This document shows, one piece after another, positions 15,026 to 23,363 of a DNA stretch of 36,180 nucleotides. The position numbers and the translations under genes are program-made. Below the pieces are notes generated by a model. It searched no databases. It saw only the letters and a program-made list of their open reading frames with translations, and had not been told where the DNA came from. Each line of letters starts with the position of its first letter. Within the stretch, counting starts at the first letter, position 1. This DNA is from an uncultured Lachnospiraceae bacterium (GTDB lineage Bacteria; Bacillota; Clostridia; Lachnospirales; Lachnospiraceae): NCBI GenBank assembly GCA_934351925.1, contig CAKRJT010000029.1:1-36180 (forward strand), in the 5' to 3' direction.

Positions 15026-16768
15026 TTATACGCCCGTGCCCTGTCCGTCAATGGTTATTTTGCCCTTGCCCGTTGTTTTTGACACATACATTGCTTTATC
15101 CGCATTGTCAATAATGGCTGCCTGCTCATCGCAAAGTTCAGGATATGCACTGATTCCGGCACTTGTATTGATATGTACTGAACTTCCTCCGAATGATATT
15201 TCCCGTTCTCTTATCGCCTTGTGAGCCTGTTCCACAACCTCAATGACTTCATCAAGCTTCTTGTCCGTGAACATAACCACGAACTCTTCGCCGCCATATC
15301 TGTAGCTGACTCCTCCATGTACCTCTGCTATGCCCTGAATTGTCTGTGCAACCGCTACAATAACAGCGTCGCCAAACAGATGCCCGTAATTATCATTTAT
15401 GGACTTAAAATTGTCGATATCGAACATCGCCGCAAACAAAGTCTGCTTTCGAAGCTCATCATCTGCATGTCTATATTTTTCCATAAATTTATTGAGTATA
15501 CGTCTGTTGTACAAGCCTGTAAGCCCATCTCTCTTTGCGAAATTCTCAAACTGGGAATACAGGAAGGCGTTATTAAGTCCTACCTGAAGCTCCGCTAAAA
15601 TATTATCAAAGAACGTCTCCCTGTGTAAAAAGAAATCCGGTTCATTGTGGCAGATTATATATATGCCCGCCTTCCTTCCGTCAATTAACAGAAGCTTTGC
15701 AGCAAAGGAAAAAATATGATTATTTTTTAGAAATTCATATTCCGTGTGTTTTACATTCTCGCATACATGGATATGCCCGTCAGAAACTTTATTCAAAAAA
15801 TCCTGTGCCGTAAACGTATCCAGAAGGAGTTGTGCCATATCGCCGCTCACTTCTCCAAAAAGTTTATACTTCGAATCGAGGTCATAGATAGGGTTGCTCT
15901 TTTTATAATCATCAAATATGCTTCTTTCGCCGTTATCTCTTATCTTAAGAACCCCTGCACATCTCACTCCGATGCTGCTGACAAGTTTGTTCGAAAAATA
16001 ATCATTAATCTTCACTATATCAAATGCCTCCGTGAAATAATGAAGCATTTCATTCTGGAAACGCACTTCAATATTATTGGCATTTATCTTGTGGTTAGCA
16101 CTCTCAAGTTCAATTCTCTTTAGTCCAAGCTGCTCATTTACATAATAGAGCTTTTCCTGTTTTTCCATGATCTCATTGTTGGTATCCATAGCTTTATCTA
16201 TCATTCGGTCCTTGGCAAGCACGGCGTTTTCGAAGTGCTCATAACGGCTGCCAATATGAACAAGCGCCTCATACATAGCTATTATAAACGCGGTTATTAT
16301 AACAATCGAGGTTATCACATAGGTCAGGGAATGATTAAAAAACACATAAAAGGCACCGGAGAGCAGCATCGGTATATTCATAACCAGCGCATGCAGCACA
16401 ACCGCTCCTTTGTCAGTCAGGTCAAAGAATATTCCCAGCTCCAGTGCAATACACATATATATGAGAAAATATATGACATATTCATAATTTCTGTACCCAT
16501 CCTGCATTATAAAAACTGCCATAATAAGTAGCTGTACATATTTCATTACGAATATGAACTTCGCATTATTATAAAAATCCGACGGTCTGAAGGCCTGCTC
16601 TGCCACAAGCACCATACACACGACTGCTGCTCTCATAAATGCCGGAGCTCCCACCGAAAAGCTCTGAAACGTCTCAACCACAAGATAAATAATTAAAAGA
16701 ATTACCGCAGGAAAATGCCTCGCCGCAAATCTCTTTTCAAGTTCAACCAGTTCTTCTTTCTTGTACAT
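15026..16768 (-). CDS. Membrane-anchored diguanylate cyclase (GGDEF domain)
   Basis: The 580-residue protein has an N-terminal membrane region of about six helices (15-195), a coiled-coil stretch (about 205-250, KEKLYYVNEQLGLKRIELE), a GAF-like sensor region (about 250-405), and a C-terminal GGDEF domain starting near FAKRDGLTGLYNRRIL. The active site reads RYGGEEF (GGEEF at 492-496). GGEEF is catalytically competent in known cyclases and would make c-di-GMP from two GTP. The RxxD inhibitory site expected just before is replaced by VHGG, so product inhibition through the I-site is unlikely. It starts 7 bp after the FtsA-like gene, so the two are probably co-transcribed. The input signal is unknown. 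Confidence 0.92.
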   Translation of the reverse strand: MYKKEELVELEKRFAARHFPAVILLIIYLVVETFQSFSVGAPAFMRAAVVCMVLVAEQAFRPSDFYNNAKFIFVMKYVQLLIMAVFIMQDGYRNYEYVIYFLIYMCIALELGIFFDLTDKGAVVLHALVMNIPMLLSGAFYVFFNHSLTYVITSIVIITAFIIAMYEALVHIGSRYEHFENAVLAKDRMIDKAMDTNNEIMEKQEKLYYVNEQLGLKRIELESANHKINANNIEVRFQNEMLHYFTEAFDIVKINDYFSNKLVSSIGVRCAGVLKIRDNGERSIFDDYKKSNPIYDLDSKYKLFGEVSGDMAQLLLDTFTAQDFLNKVSDGHIHVCENVKHTEYEFLKNNHIFSFAAKLLLIDGRKAGIYIICHNEPDFFLHRETFFDNILAELQVGLNNAFLYSQFENFAKRDGLTGLYNRRILNKFMEKYRHADDELRKQTLFAAMFDIDNFKSINDNYGHLFGDAVIVAVAQTIQGIAEVHGGVSYRYGGEEFVVMFTDKKLDEVIEVVEQAHKAIREREISFGGSSVHINTSAGISAYPELCDEQAAIIDNADKAMYVSKTTGKGKITIDGQGTGV

Positions 16769-16775
16769 TTGTCCG

Positions 16776-18881
16776 CTATCTCCAATACAATTCTATTTTA
16801 TCTCCTGCTGCAATCGGTGCCGTAAATTCCGTCTTCTCTCCATTCACTCTTGTAACTAATTCTGTTCCCCGTGCCGTCTTTAAGTCAAATGGATAAAAGT
16901 CAAAAATATCAACAAATGTATACCTGCTCTTTCCGCTCATCTGTACAGGTGTATCATTCACCAGAACAGATATGGTAACCGGCTCTGAACTCTGTTTGCT
17001 GCCATCCCCCTGCATCCCGCCTGAATCTCCTGCTGCGTCCGCCTTCTGCACATTCGGTTCATCCGTCACAGGCTGTGAGCTTCTTACGGCATCATTTATC
17101 TCCGCTGCACTCGGAACATAATCTTGTGTGTCATACTCAGAGTACTTCACATTAAAATTTTCATACACTATTGTATCATCAGATGCGGGCTCATTATTCA
17201 CGGTAATTTTTTTATCAGCCGTGTCAATGTCCATAAAATCGAACAACTGCTTAACCGTATAATAGTTCTCCATCACGATATCATCACCCGGCTGTACGCT
17301 GTAATCAGGACCCTTGAGCTCATTTCCCACATACGCAAACTTAGGACATATGATAAGCTTGTCGTTGACCATGAAGCTCACCGTGCTCTTGAACTCATCG
17401 AGCTCACCCACGGTAATGTGTCCAGGCTCACCGGCTGTGGACTCGCGTATTTCAATCCTGTCATTGTGTGCTATACGCGAGTTCATGCTGCTCTCACGCC
17501 CATTGAGAAGAATCATGGCGGCCTCACCCGTCGACCCTCTCACAAGCCTTGACTTGCCGTTGACCGTGAATACGAGCTCGCTTCCGCGTCTCGGGAATAT
17601 ACTCTCGTTTTGCATACCTGACTGCATGACCGCGTCAACTATCGAGAGGTGGTTGTTGTCATACAGCTTCACCCTCTCACCGTTTATCGTGGCAAATATA
17701 AAATTATTCTTCTGGTTGTAATAATTGATACATATTCCAATCGGTGTGACCAGAAGCGCATCCTTCTTTACGGTTGTAGTCACGAAATCAATACTCGTGA
17801 GCACCTCCTCACCGCGGACTGCAACCCTCTCCCTCGCTATCTTAAGCCTGTCCGCAATCTTGTCCGTAAATCCCGGGAACTTGCCGCCTCCGCCGACCAC
17901 GAACACGGCACTGACCGGCTTATCTCCGTTTAACTCGCATATCTTGTCAGCCACGTCGTCGGCAAGCTTCGTAAGCTGTCCATCTATAAGCTTGTGTACA
18001 TCTGATGGTGTGAGCTTATGCGTTATTCCCATGATATCCTTGTATGTAATCGGTTTCTTCTTTCCGGCTGCAAGCTTAATCTTCTCCGCCGACGCAAAAT
18101 CCACAAGGTATTCCTTGGCTATTATCTCCGTCAGCTCATCGCCCGCCGACGGTATCATCCCGTATGCGACAATGCTTCCATCCTTGGTAAGACATATATC
18201 CGACGTTCCCGCTCCGACGTCGACAAGGGCAATGTTCAGAAGTCTGTACTGCTCCGGTATCGCTACGTTCATCGCCGCAATAGGCTCGAGCGTGAGATTA
18301 GCCACAGTCAGTCCCGCGTATTCAACCGCTGCATACAGTCCGTCGACAACCTCCTCAGGAAGGAAGGTTGCCAACAGGTCTATCCCTATCTTCTCAGCCT
18401 TATGCCCCTCAAGATTGTTGATTGCGTAATCATTCAGATAGTATCTGACCGGAGTATAACCGACGCAGTAGAACTTATATTTTTCATTCTTAAGGTTAAG
18501 TTCCTTATGTGCCTTCTCAACTGATATAAGTTCAAGCGAATAGATATTCTCGGCATTTACCCTGACCTCGCCCTCGAACTCCACGTCCTCATGCACCATA
18601 ACTGTCCTGAGTACTCGTCCGGCAGCCGCTATGCAGACCTCCTTGAGTTTCTTCCCCGTCATGCTCTCAAGCTCATGCTTTACCTGCCTTATTGTGTCAC
18701 CGACCTTGCTTATATCATGTATCTGTCCGTCAAGCATGGCTCTTGTATCATGCTCCTTTGAAACTATCGCTGCCGCCTGAAAGCGTCCGTTTTTCATATA
18801 TCCGACCGTCCCGACAACATTTCTTGTTCCAATGTCTAGTCCGAACACAAAATCATCCGGACAAAATACTGTCTCATTCAT
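16776..18881 (-). CDS. FtsA-like actin-fold ATPase with long beta-grasp-like C-terminal tail
   Basis: The ATG at 18881 gives 701 residues, against about 420 for canonical FtsA. The start is supported by GGTGGGGAAG just upstream, and it overlaps the coaE stop by 8 bp. Residues about 8-390 show the actin/Hsp70-type ATPase: FGLDIGTRNVVGTVG (phosphate 1), IALVDVGAGTSDICLT (phosphate 2) and AVFVVGGGGKFPGF (adenosine), with an SHS2-like insertion. The remaining 300 residues contain several segments that read as beta-grasp-like units, with VNG/VND turns and closing GDxIE strands. A Gly/Ser/Asp linker near 600-625 precedes the last unit, which ends GDKIELYWR. There is no C-terminal amphipathic membrane helix like that of FtsA. 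It probably polymerises or scaffolds at the envelope; the partner is unknown. Confidence 0.85.
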   Translation of the reverse strand: MNETVFCPDDFVFGLDIGTRNVVGTVGYMKNGRFQAAAIVSKEHDTRAMLDGQIHDISKVGDTIRQVKHELESMTGKKLKEVCIAAAGRVLRTVMVHEDVEFEGEVRVNAENIYSLELISVEKAHKELNLKNEKYKFYCVGYTPVRYYLNDYAINNLEGHKAEKIGIDLLATFLPEEVVDGLYAAVEYAGLTVANLTLEPIAAMNVAIPEQYRLLNIALVDVGAGTSDICLTKDGSIVAYGMIPSAGDELTEIIAKEYLVDFASAEKIKLAAGKKKPITYKDIMGITHKLTPSDVHKLIDGQLTKLADDVADKICELNGDKPVSAVFVVGGGGKFPGFTDKIADRLKIARERVAVRGEEVLTSIDFVTTTVKKDALLVTPIGICINYYNQKNNFIFATINGERVKLYDNNHLSIVDAVMQSGMQNESIFPRRGSELVFTVNGKSRLVRGSTGEAAMILLNGRESSMNSRIAHNDRIEIRESTAGEPGHITVGELDEFKSTVSFMVNDKLIICPKFAYVGNELKGPDYSVQPGDDIVMENYYTVKQLFDFMDIDTADKKITVNNEPASDDTIVYENFNVKYSEYDTQDYVPSAAEINDAVRSSQPVTDEPNVQKADAAGDSGGMQGDGSKQSSEPVTISVLVNDTPVQMSGKSRYTFVDIFDFYPFDLKTARGTELVTRVNGEKTEFTAPIAAGDKIELYWR

Positions 18882-19497
18882 TATCTTCCCCACCTGTCCT
18901 GTTTTTAGCTGATAAAAGTAAGCTCTCAAGCTGTTTTTTGGTAGTATCGCCATCATATGAATTATCTATGATATGCCTGCAGCATTTTCTGAATTGTTCA
19001 TCCGAAAGCTGATTGCTCATTATGGAAATGCATTTTTCCCTTGAGTAGCCCCTGTCAGCCATAAGTCTTTTTATTCTCTCTTCACCCGGAACATACACAT
19101 ACCAGAACTCCTCACAGATATCATCATATCCCGCCTCGATAAGAAGTGCCGCCTCCACAAAGGCGTAATCGTATATCCCTGCCTCCGCCGCTCTCCTAAG
19201 CCGTCTTTCAACCTCTTTTTTTGTCAGCGGATGGATAACAGCATTAACCCTCGCACACAGCTTCTCATCGGAGAAAATGCGCGCCGCCATCTTTCGTCTG
19301 TCTATGCTTTTGTCCTCTGCAAGAACCTCTTTGCCTAAAAGCTCCACAATCTGCTCGTATGCTTCGCCTTCCGGTGCCGTGGTCTCCTTAGCAACCTCAT
19401 CTGTTCTTATGACAATACAGCTTGTCATCTCTTCAAGCATATTAAGCACTGTGGATTTTCCCGCACCGACTCCTCCGGTGACACCGATAATCCTCAT
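18874..19497 (-). CDS. coaE: Dephospho-CoA kinase
   Basis: The start at 19497 is chosen because GGAG lies 6 nt upstream; a TTG four codons earlier would contain that site. The 207-residue P-loop kinase carries IIGVTGGVGAGKST (Lys14) and DEVAKE after the strand IVIRTDE, then the lid and CoA-binding region (VNAVIHPLTKKEVERRL, FVEAALLIEAGYDDICEEFWYVYVP). It phosphorylates the 3' hydroxyl of dephospho-CoA in the last step of CoA synthesis. It lies 32 bp after polA, a pairing common in Firmicutes, and overlaps the next gene. Confidence 0.95.
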   Translation of the reverse strand: MRIIGVTGGVGAGKSTVLNMLEEMTSCIVIRTDEVAKETTAPEGEAYEQIVELLGKEVLAEDKSIDRRKMAARIFSDEKLCARVNAVIHPLTKKEVERRLRRAAEAGIYDYAFVEAALLIEAGYDDICEEFWYVYVPGEERIKRLMADRGYSREKCISIMSNQLSDEQFRKCCRHIIDNSYDGDTTKKQLESLLLSAKNRTGGEDNE

Positions 19498-19529
19498 ACT
19501 GTTCTCCAATCTTACAAAAAAGTGATACG

Positions 19530-22175
19530 CTAGTGGGCCTCAAGCCAGTTAGCGCCTTCATTCGTGTCAACAACGAGAGCCACCGACAGCTTTGCGGCAT
19601 TCTTCATCTGCTCGTCGAGTATATTTCTCACAGTCTCCACCTCGTCCGCCGCCGTCTCTATAAGAAGCTCATCATGCACCTGCAAAATAAGCTTTGATTT
19701 AAGCCCAAGTTCCCTTAACCTATGGTAAACGCCGATCATGGCAAGCTTGATGATATCCGCCGCAGTTCCCTGTATAGGTGCATTCATCGCAACCCTCTCC
19801 CCGAAGCTTCTCTGCATAAAATTACTGCTTGCAAGCTCCGGTATCGGTCTTCTTCTGTTAAACATCGTGACCGAGAAGCCGTTCTTCTTCGCGCTCTCCA
19901 CAAGTCCATCCAAAAACTCGTGAACCTTGGGATAAGTCTCGAAATATTTCTCGATATACTTTGCGGCTTCCTTTCTCGATATACTCAGATCCTGGCTGAG
20001 CCCGAATGAGCTTATTCCATAGACAATACCGAAATTGACCGCCTTCGCGTTGCTTCGCTGTGTCTTTGTCACCTCTGCAAGAGGTGTGTTGAACACCTGC
20101 GATGCCGTAATCCTGTGAATGTCCTCATCGCTGTTGTATGCCGCGATAAGGTTCTCATCGCCCGACATATGGGCAAGTATTCTAAGCTCAATCTGTGAGT
20201 AATCGGAGTCGAGGAACACGAATCCCGGCTTAGGTATAAACACCTGTCTTATTCTGCTTCCAAGCTCCATTCTTATAGGAATATTCTGTAAATTCGGCTC
20301 TGTACTGCTTATTCTTCCGGTAGCTGTTATCGTCTGATTAAATTTGCCATGTATTCTTCCATCCTCAGAGATGTACTGCAACAGTCCGTCAGCATAGGTT
20401 GAATTGAGCTTCGTAAGCTGTCTGTACTCGAGCACCTTTCCGACAACCGGGTGCTCAGGTGCAAGCTTCTCAAGCACATCTGCCGACGTGGAATAGCCTG
20501 TCTTGGTTTTCTTTCCGCCCGGCAGTCCCATCTGTCCGAAAAGCACCTCCCCGAGCTGCTTAGGTGAATTTATGTTAAACTGCGTCCCTGCCAGCTCATA
20601 GACCTCCTTCTCGACAACGGAAATCTTCTCCTTAAGCATATCTCCATATGCTATAAGCGCTTCCCTGTCCACGAGTATGCCGTTGTTCTCCATCTCCTTG
20701 AGCGCATAGACGAGAGGCTTCTCTATATTCTCATACAGCTCTGACATATCCTCGTCCACAAGCTTCTGCCTTAACACCTCATACGACCTCGCAGCCGTGT
20801 ACGCATTGTAACAGGCGCACGCATATGCCTTGCCAGAGTCCTCGTAGTCTGCCTTTCCCATAATGTCTGCACGCGACTTGACCAACATTCCGAGGAAATC
20901 CCTCGCTATATCATCATACCGGTAGGTGTCCTTGAGCGGGTTAAGCAGGTACGCCATAAGTGCCGCGTCCTGTGCACCACATTCCTCAGCTATAGGCAGA
21001 AGCTCAAGCTGCTCCTTGAGATTAATGAAGCAGACATTCCTTCCGCTGTCGTGGAGCCTCTTTATGAGTGCAAGTGTTCTGTCGGTTATATATTCCGCCG
21101 TCATAAAGCCCCCCACAGGTATATACGCCGTCAACTCCTTGTTGTCCGTGCTATATGCCACGGCGAGAAGTCTGCCGCTTCTGTCCGGCACCGCAAATAT
21201 TCCGGCTGTCGTGCAGTTCTCACACGAGGTGAGGAAGCTCTCTGCCTCATTTAAGTCCTCTATAATCCTGAAATTTTTCTCAAGCTCATCGTCGCTTAAC
21301 GCCTCCGCACTCTTCTCAAAGCGCGAGAGAACGGACTTGAACTCAAGCCTCTTAAAGAGCTGGTATGCCTCCTTCGAGAACATATCGCCAAGCCCGGCAT
21401 TGTCAAACGAGTAGTCAAGCGGTGTCTCTATGTTGATTGTGGCAAGCGTCTTGCTAAGCTGTGCCTGCGGGTAGTACTCCTTAAGATTATTCTTTGCCTT
21501 GTTCGGAGTCAGCTCCTCAACATGCTCATAGGCGTTCTCTATGGAATGATATTTTGAAATGATTGCCCCGGCAGTCTTTTCTCCTATTCCGGGAACTCCC
21601 GGGATATTGTCGGACGCATCGCCCATAAGAGCCTTCATGTCAATGAACTCAACCGGCGTCACGCCGTAGGTCTCGACAACCTGAGCCGTGTTGTAATCCT
21701 CAATCTCAGTGGTTCCCTTCTTGGTCTTTGGAATACGGATTTTTATGTTGTCCGTCGCAAGCTGTAAAAGATCCCTGTCACCGGACACCACGGACACCAC
21801 CATCCCCTCGCGCTCAGCCCTCTTTGCAAGCGTTCCGAGAATATCGTCCGCCTCATAGCCCTCCTTCGTGACGACGCACACGTTCATCGCGGTGAGCGCC
21901 TCCTTGATGAGCGGAACCTGCTCAACAAGCTCATGCGGCATCGGCTTTCTCGTGCCCTTGTATGCATCGTACATCTTATGCCTGAAGGTCGGCGCGCTTA
22001 GGTCAAACGCTACCGTGAGATAGTCCGGCTTCTCCTCATCGAGTATCTTGAACATAATATTCAGAAAGCCGTAGACCGCATTCGTGTGGAGTCCCTCGGA
22101 GTTAGTCAGCTCCGGCACCCCGTAAAATGCACGGTTGAGTATACTGTGTCCATCTATTAAAACCAATTTCTTCAT
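19530..22175 (-). CDS. polA: DNA polymerase I
   Basis: The 881-residue enzyme has the full family A layout. The 5' nuclease domain (1 to about 290) shows LVLIDGHSILNRAFYG, EADDILGTLAKR, SGDRDLLQL and GIPGIGEKTA-like GVPGIGEKTAG. A central exonuclease-like domain (about 300-480) follows. The polymerase domain (about 490-881) carries DYSQIELRILAHMSGD (motif A), KAVNFGIVYGISSFG (motif B) and LQVHDELLIE (motif C). The central domain lacks a DxE-type exonuclease I motif, so proofreading is probably absent, as in many Gram-positive PolA proteins. It fills gaps and removes Okazaki primers. GGAGGAG lies 7 nt before the ATG, 16 bp after the zf-HC2 gene. Confidence 0.97.
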   Translation of the reverse strand: MKKLVLIDGHSILNRAFYGVPELTNSEGLHTNAVYGFLNIMFKILDEEKPDYLTVAFDLSAPTFRHKMYDAYKGTRKPMPHELVEQVPLIKEALTAMNVCVVTKEGYEADDILGTLAKRAEREGMVVSVVSGDRDLLQLATDNIKIRIPKTKKGTTEIEDYNTAQVVETYGVTPVEFIDMKALMGDASDNIPGVPGIGEKTAGAIISKYHSIENAYEHVEELTPNKAKNNLKEYYPQAQLSKTLATINIETPLDYSFDNAGLGDMFSKEAYQLFKRLEFKSVLSRFEKSAEALSDDELEKNFRIIEDLNEAESFLTSCENCTTAGIFAVPDRSGRLLAVAYSTDNKELTAYIPVGGFMTAEYITDRTLALIKRLHDSGRNVCFINLKEQLELLPIAEECGAQDAALMAYLLNPLKDTYRYDDIARDFLGMLVKSRADIMGKADYEDSGKAYACACYNAYTAARSYEVLRQKLVDEDMSELYENIEKPLVYALKEMENNGILVDREALIAYGDMLKEKISVVEKEVYELAGTQFNINSPKQLGEVLFGQMGLPGGKKTKTGYSTSADVLEKLAPEHPVVGKVLEYRQLTKLNSTYADGLLQYISEDGRIHGKFNQTITATGRISSTEPNLQNIPIRMELGSRIRQVFIPKPGFVFLDSDYSQIELRILAHMSGDENLIAAYNSDEDIHRITASQVFNTPLAEVTKTQRSNAKAVNFGIVYGISSFGLSQDLSISRKEAAKYIEKYFETYPKVHEFLDGLVESAKKNGFSVTMFNRRRPIPELASSNFMQRSFGERVAMNAPIQGTAADIIKLAMIGVYHRLRELGLKSKLILQVHDELLIETAADEVETVRNILDEQMKNAAKLSVALVVDTNEGANWLEAH

Positions 22176-22191
22176 CCAAAATCTCCTCCTG

Positions 22192-22524
22192 CTATAAAAG
22201 GTACGTCACGAGCGCAATCACCGCCACAAGCAGCACTATATATATAAAAATTCTGAGCATCTCAGCTATTCTTCTGTGTCTGCGCCCAATATTTATTTTG
22301 TGCTGCGCCTTCGCAAAACATTCATTCACAATATTCCTGAGAACAAAAGGTCCGTCAAACGCCGCGTTGTCCTTGATTCCACGTTCTACAATAAAATATA
22401 TCTCAAGCTCGTCTCTGCACGACGGACAGCCCTTTACATGTGAAAGGCACTGTGCCATCCTGTCATATCTAAGACTCATATCAACAAATTCCGGTATGGA
22501 TTTTCTAAATTCCTGACATTCCAC
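22192..22524 (-). CDS. Small membrane protein with zf-HC2 (anti-sigma-like) zinc finger
   Basis: The 110-residue protein starts with GTG, preceded by a run of six G about 8 nt upstream. Residues 3-40 contain a Cys-x-Glu-rich start and HVKGCPSC, giving the His-x3-Cys-x2-Cys pattern of the ZAS/zf-HC2 fold. The C-terminus is one hydrophobic helix (about 90-109) followed immediately by the stop, so it would be tail-anchored with the finger in the cytoplasm. The family usually means anti-sigma factors, but no ECF sigma gene is adjacent; instead polA starts 16 bp downstream. It may be an orphan or regulate a sigma factor elsewhere. The Cys spacing is clear; function is uncertain. Confidence 0.75.
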   Translation of the reverse strand: MECQEFRKSIPEFVDMSLRYDRMAQCLSHVKGCPSCRDELEIYFIVERGIKDNAAFDGPFVLRNIVNECFAKAQHKINIGRRHRRIAEMLRIFIYIVLLVAVIALVTYLL

Positions 22525-22566
22525 GGCAGCCGCCCCCCTACCAATAACTTCTAATTCATCTATTCT

Positions 22567-22595
22567 ATTTTAAGACACTAACACCAAAAAGTAAA
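22567..22595 (-). promoter_or_regulatory. Candidate promoter of the zf-HC2-polA-coaE operon
   Basis: On the minus strand, TTTACT (22590-22595) and TAAAAT (22567-22572) are separated by 17 bases. Matches are 4/6 and 5/6. Transcription would start near 22560, about 36 nt before the GTG start at 22524. It lies back to back with the tRNA promoter. Confidence 0.45.
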
Positions 22596-22641
22596 TAGAA
22601 GATTGACTCCTAATCTTTTTTCACACAACCGAAAAAAACAT

Positions 22642-22670
22642 TTGCATTTTTCTTTGATATCTGTTATTAT
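22642..22670 (+). promoter_or_regulatory. Sigma-A type promoter of tRNA-Leu
   Basis: TTGCAT (22642-22647) and TATTAT (22665-22670) are 17 bases apart. The predicted start is within a few bases of the mature tRNA 5' end at 22681, which is the usual arrangement for an isolated tRNA gene. Confidence 0.7.
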
Positions 22671-22680
22671 GAACTAGTTC

Positions 22681-22763
22681 GCGGATGTGGCGAAATGGCA
22701 GACGCAGCAGACTCAAAATCTGCCGATGGTGACATCGTGCGGGTTCGACTCCCGCCATCCGCA
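22681..22763 (+). tRNA. tRNA-Leu (anticodon CAA)
   Basis: The 83-nt sequence folds as a type II tRNA. The acceptor GCGGATG pairs with CATCCGC followed by discriminator A. The D-arm contains GGCAGAC. The anticodon stem GCAGA/TCTGC encloses the loop CTCAAAA with anticodon CAA. There is a variable arm (GATG-gtga-CATC), and a T-arm GCGGG-TTCGACT-CCCGC. The long variable arm and the anticodon identify leucine (TTG codons). CCA is not encoded. It is a single-gene unit with its own promoter and terminator. Confidence 0.97.
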
Positions 22764-22769
22764 TGATTA

Positions 22770-22794
22770 GACAGCATTTACTGCTGTCTTTTTT
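22770..22794 (+). terminator. Rho-independent terminator of tRNA-Leu
   Basis: GACAGCA (22770-22776) and TGCTGTC (22782-22788) form a perfect 7-bp stem with a 5-nt loop, followed by a run of T (22789-22794). It begins 6 nt after the tRNA 3' end. Confidence 0.9.
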
Positions 22795-22801
22795 ATAGTT
22801 C

Positions 22802-22839
22802 AAAAAAGACCACGCAGAATTTCCTGCGCGGTCTTTTTT
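22802..22839. terminator. Bidirectional terminator between tRNA-Leu and Nudix gene
   Basis: The arms AAAAAAGACC and GGTCTTTTTT plus CGCAG/CTGCG form a stem with one mismatch and a 6-nt loop. The flanking A-run and T-run make it functional in both directions. It terminates the minus-strand Nudix transcript and backs up the tRNA terminator. Confidence 0.85.
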
Positions 22840-22865
22840 GTGCTCATCATAAGTGGCGAATATGA

Positions 22866-23318
22866 CTAATAATACTTCTTATTTCCCCACAGATTGGCTT
22901 TTCTGAGTTCGAGATACTCTGCATACGCCTTCTCCAATATTTGTTTCTCGTTCGAGAACTTGAGAAGATGGTACGCCTCATGGAACTTGTAATAGCCGGA
23001 GTCCTCAAAGAACTCCTCCTTCTGCGGTTTACTGTAGTAGCTGTCTGCCATCATCAGATACCAATGAACCTCCTTGTCCACGACATCTGAAGGCACTGAA
23101 AATGTGTACCGGCTCTTTCCTACATACTTGATAATCTGGGCTGATACTCCTGTTTCTTCCTTCACTTCACGAAGTGCTGTCTCCTTATAATCTTCGCCTT
23201 CCTCGACAGTTCCCTTCGGAAGCACCCAGCCCTCGTACTTGTTCTTATAATTCTTGTACAGAACAAGTATCTTTCCTCTGAATATAACCACACCGCCACA
23301 GCTAGTTGCCTGTATCAC
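22866..23318 (-). CDS. Nudix hydrolase
   Basis: A GTG start at 23318 with AGGAGGG 6 nt upstream gives 150 residues; an in-frame GTG at 23348 has no ribosome site and is rejected. The Nudix box is complete: Gly36-x5-Glu42-x7-Arg50-Glu51-Val-x-Glu54-Glu55-x-Gly57-Val58. The N-terminus reads TSCGGVVIFRGKILVLYKNYKNKYEGWVLPKG, typical of the MutT/Ap4A-type group. These enzymes hydrolyse nucleoside diphosphates linked to another moiety; the substrate is not predictable here. It has its own promoter inside the end of the upstream gene and ends just before a strong terminator, so it is probably monocistronic. Confidence 0.92.
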   Translation of the reverse strand: MIQATSCGGVVIFRGKILVLYKNYKNKYEGWVLPKGTVEEGEDYKETALREVKEETGVSAQIIKYVGKSRYTFSVPSDVVDKEVHWYLMMADSYYSKPQKEEFFEDSGYYKFHEAYHLLKFSNEKQILEKAYAEYLELRKANLWGNKKYY

Positions 23319-23363
23319 AGCAATCCCTCCTGTATTATGGTGTGTCACATATGACTTGTGTAT

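Noticed and set aside
17725..18429. Plus-strand frame of 234 codons
   Set aside because: It is antisense to the FtsA-like gene and rich in Ser/Pro as expected of a shadow.
22599..22621. AAGATT/AATCTT hairpin followed by T-run, looks like a plus-strand terminator
   Set aside because: The stem is only 6 bp and AT-rich, and no plus-strand gene lies upstream to terminate.
22621..22803. Minus-strand frame of 60 codons containing AGVEPARCHHRQILSLLR
   Set aside because: It is the antisense of the tRNA-Leu gene. This peptide is a well-known false annotation that recurs wherever tRNA-Leu is translated on the wrong strand.
22866..23348. Longer Nudix start at 23348
   Set aside because: The ten extra residues span the ribosome site AGGAGGG, which is correctly spaced for the GTG at 23318.
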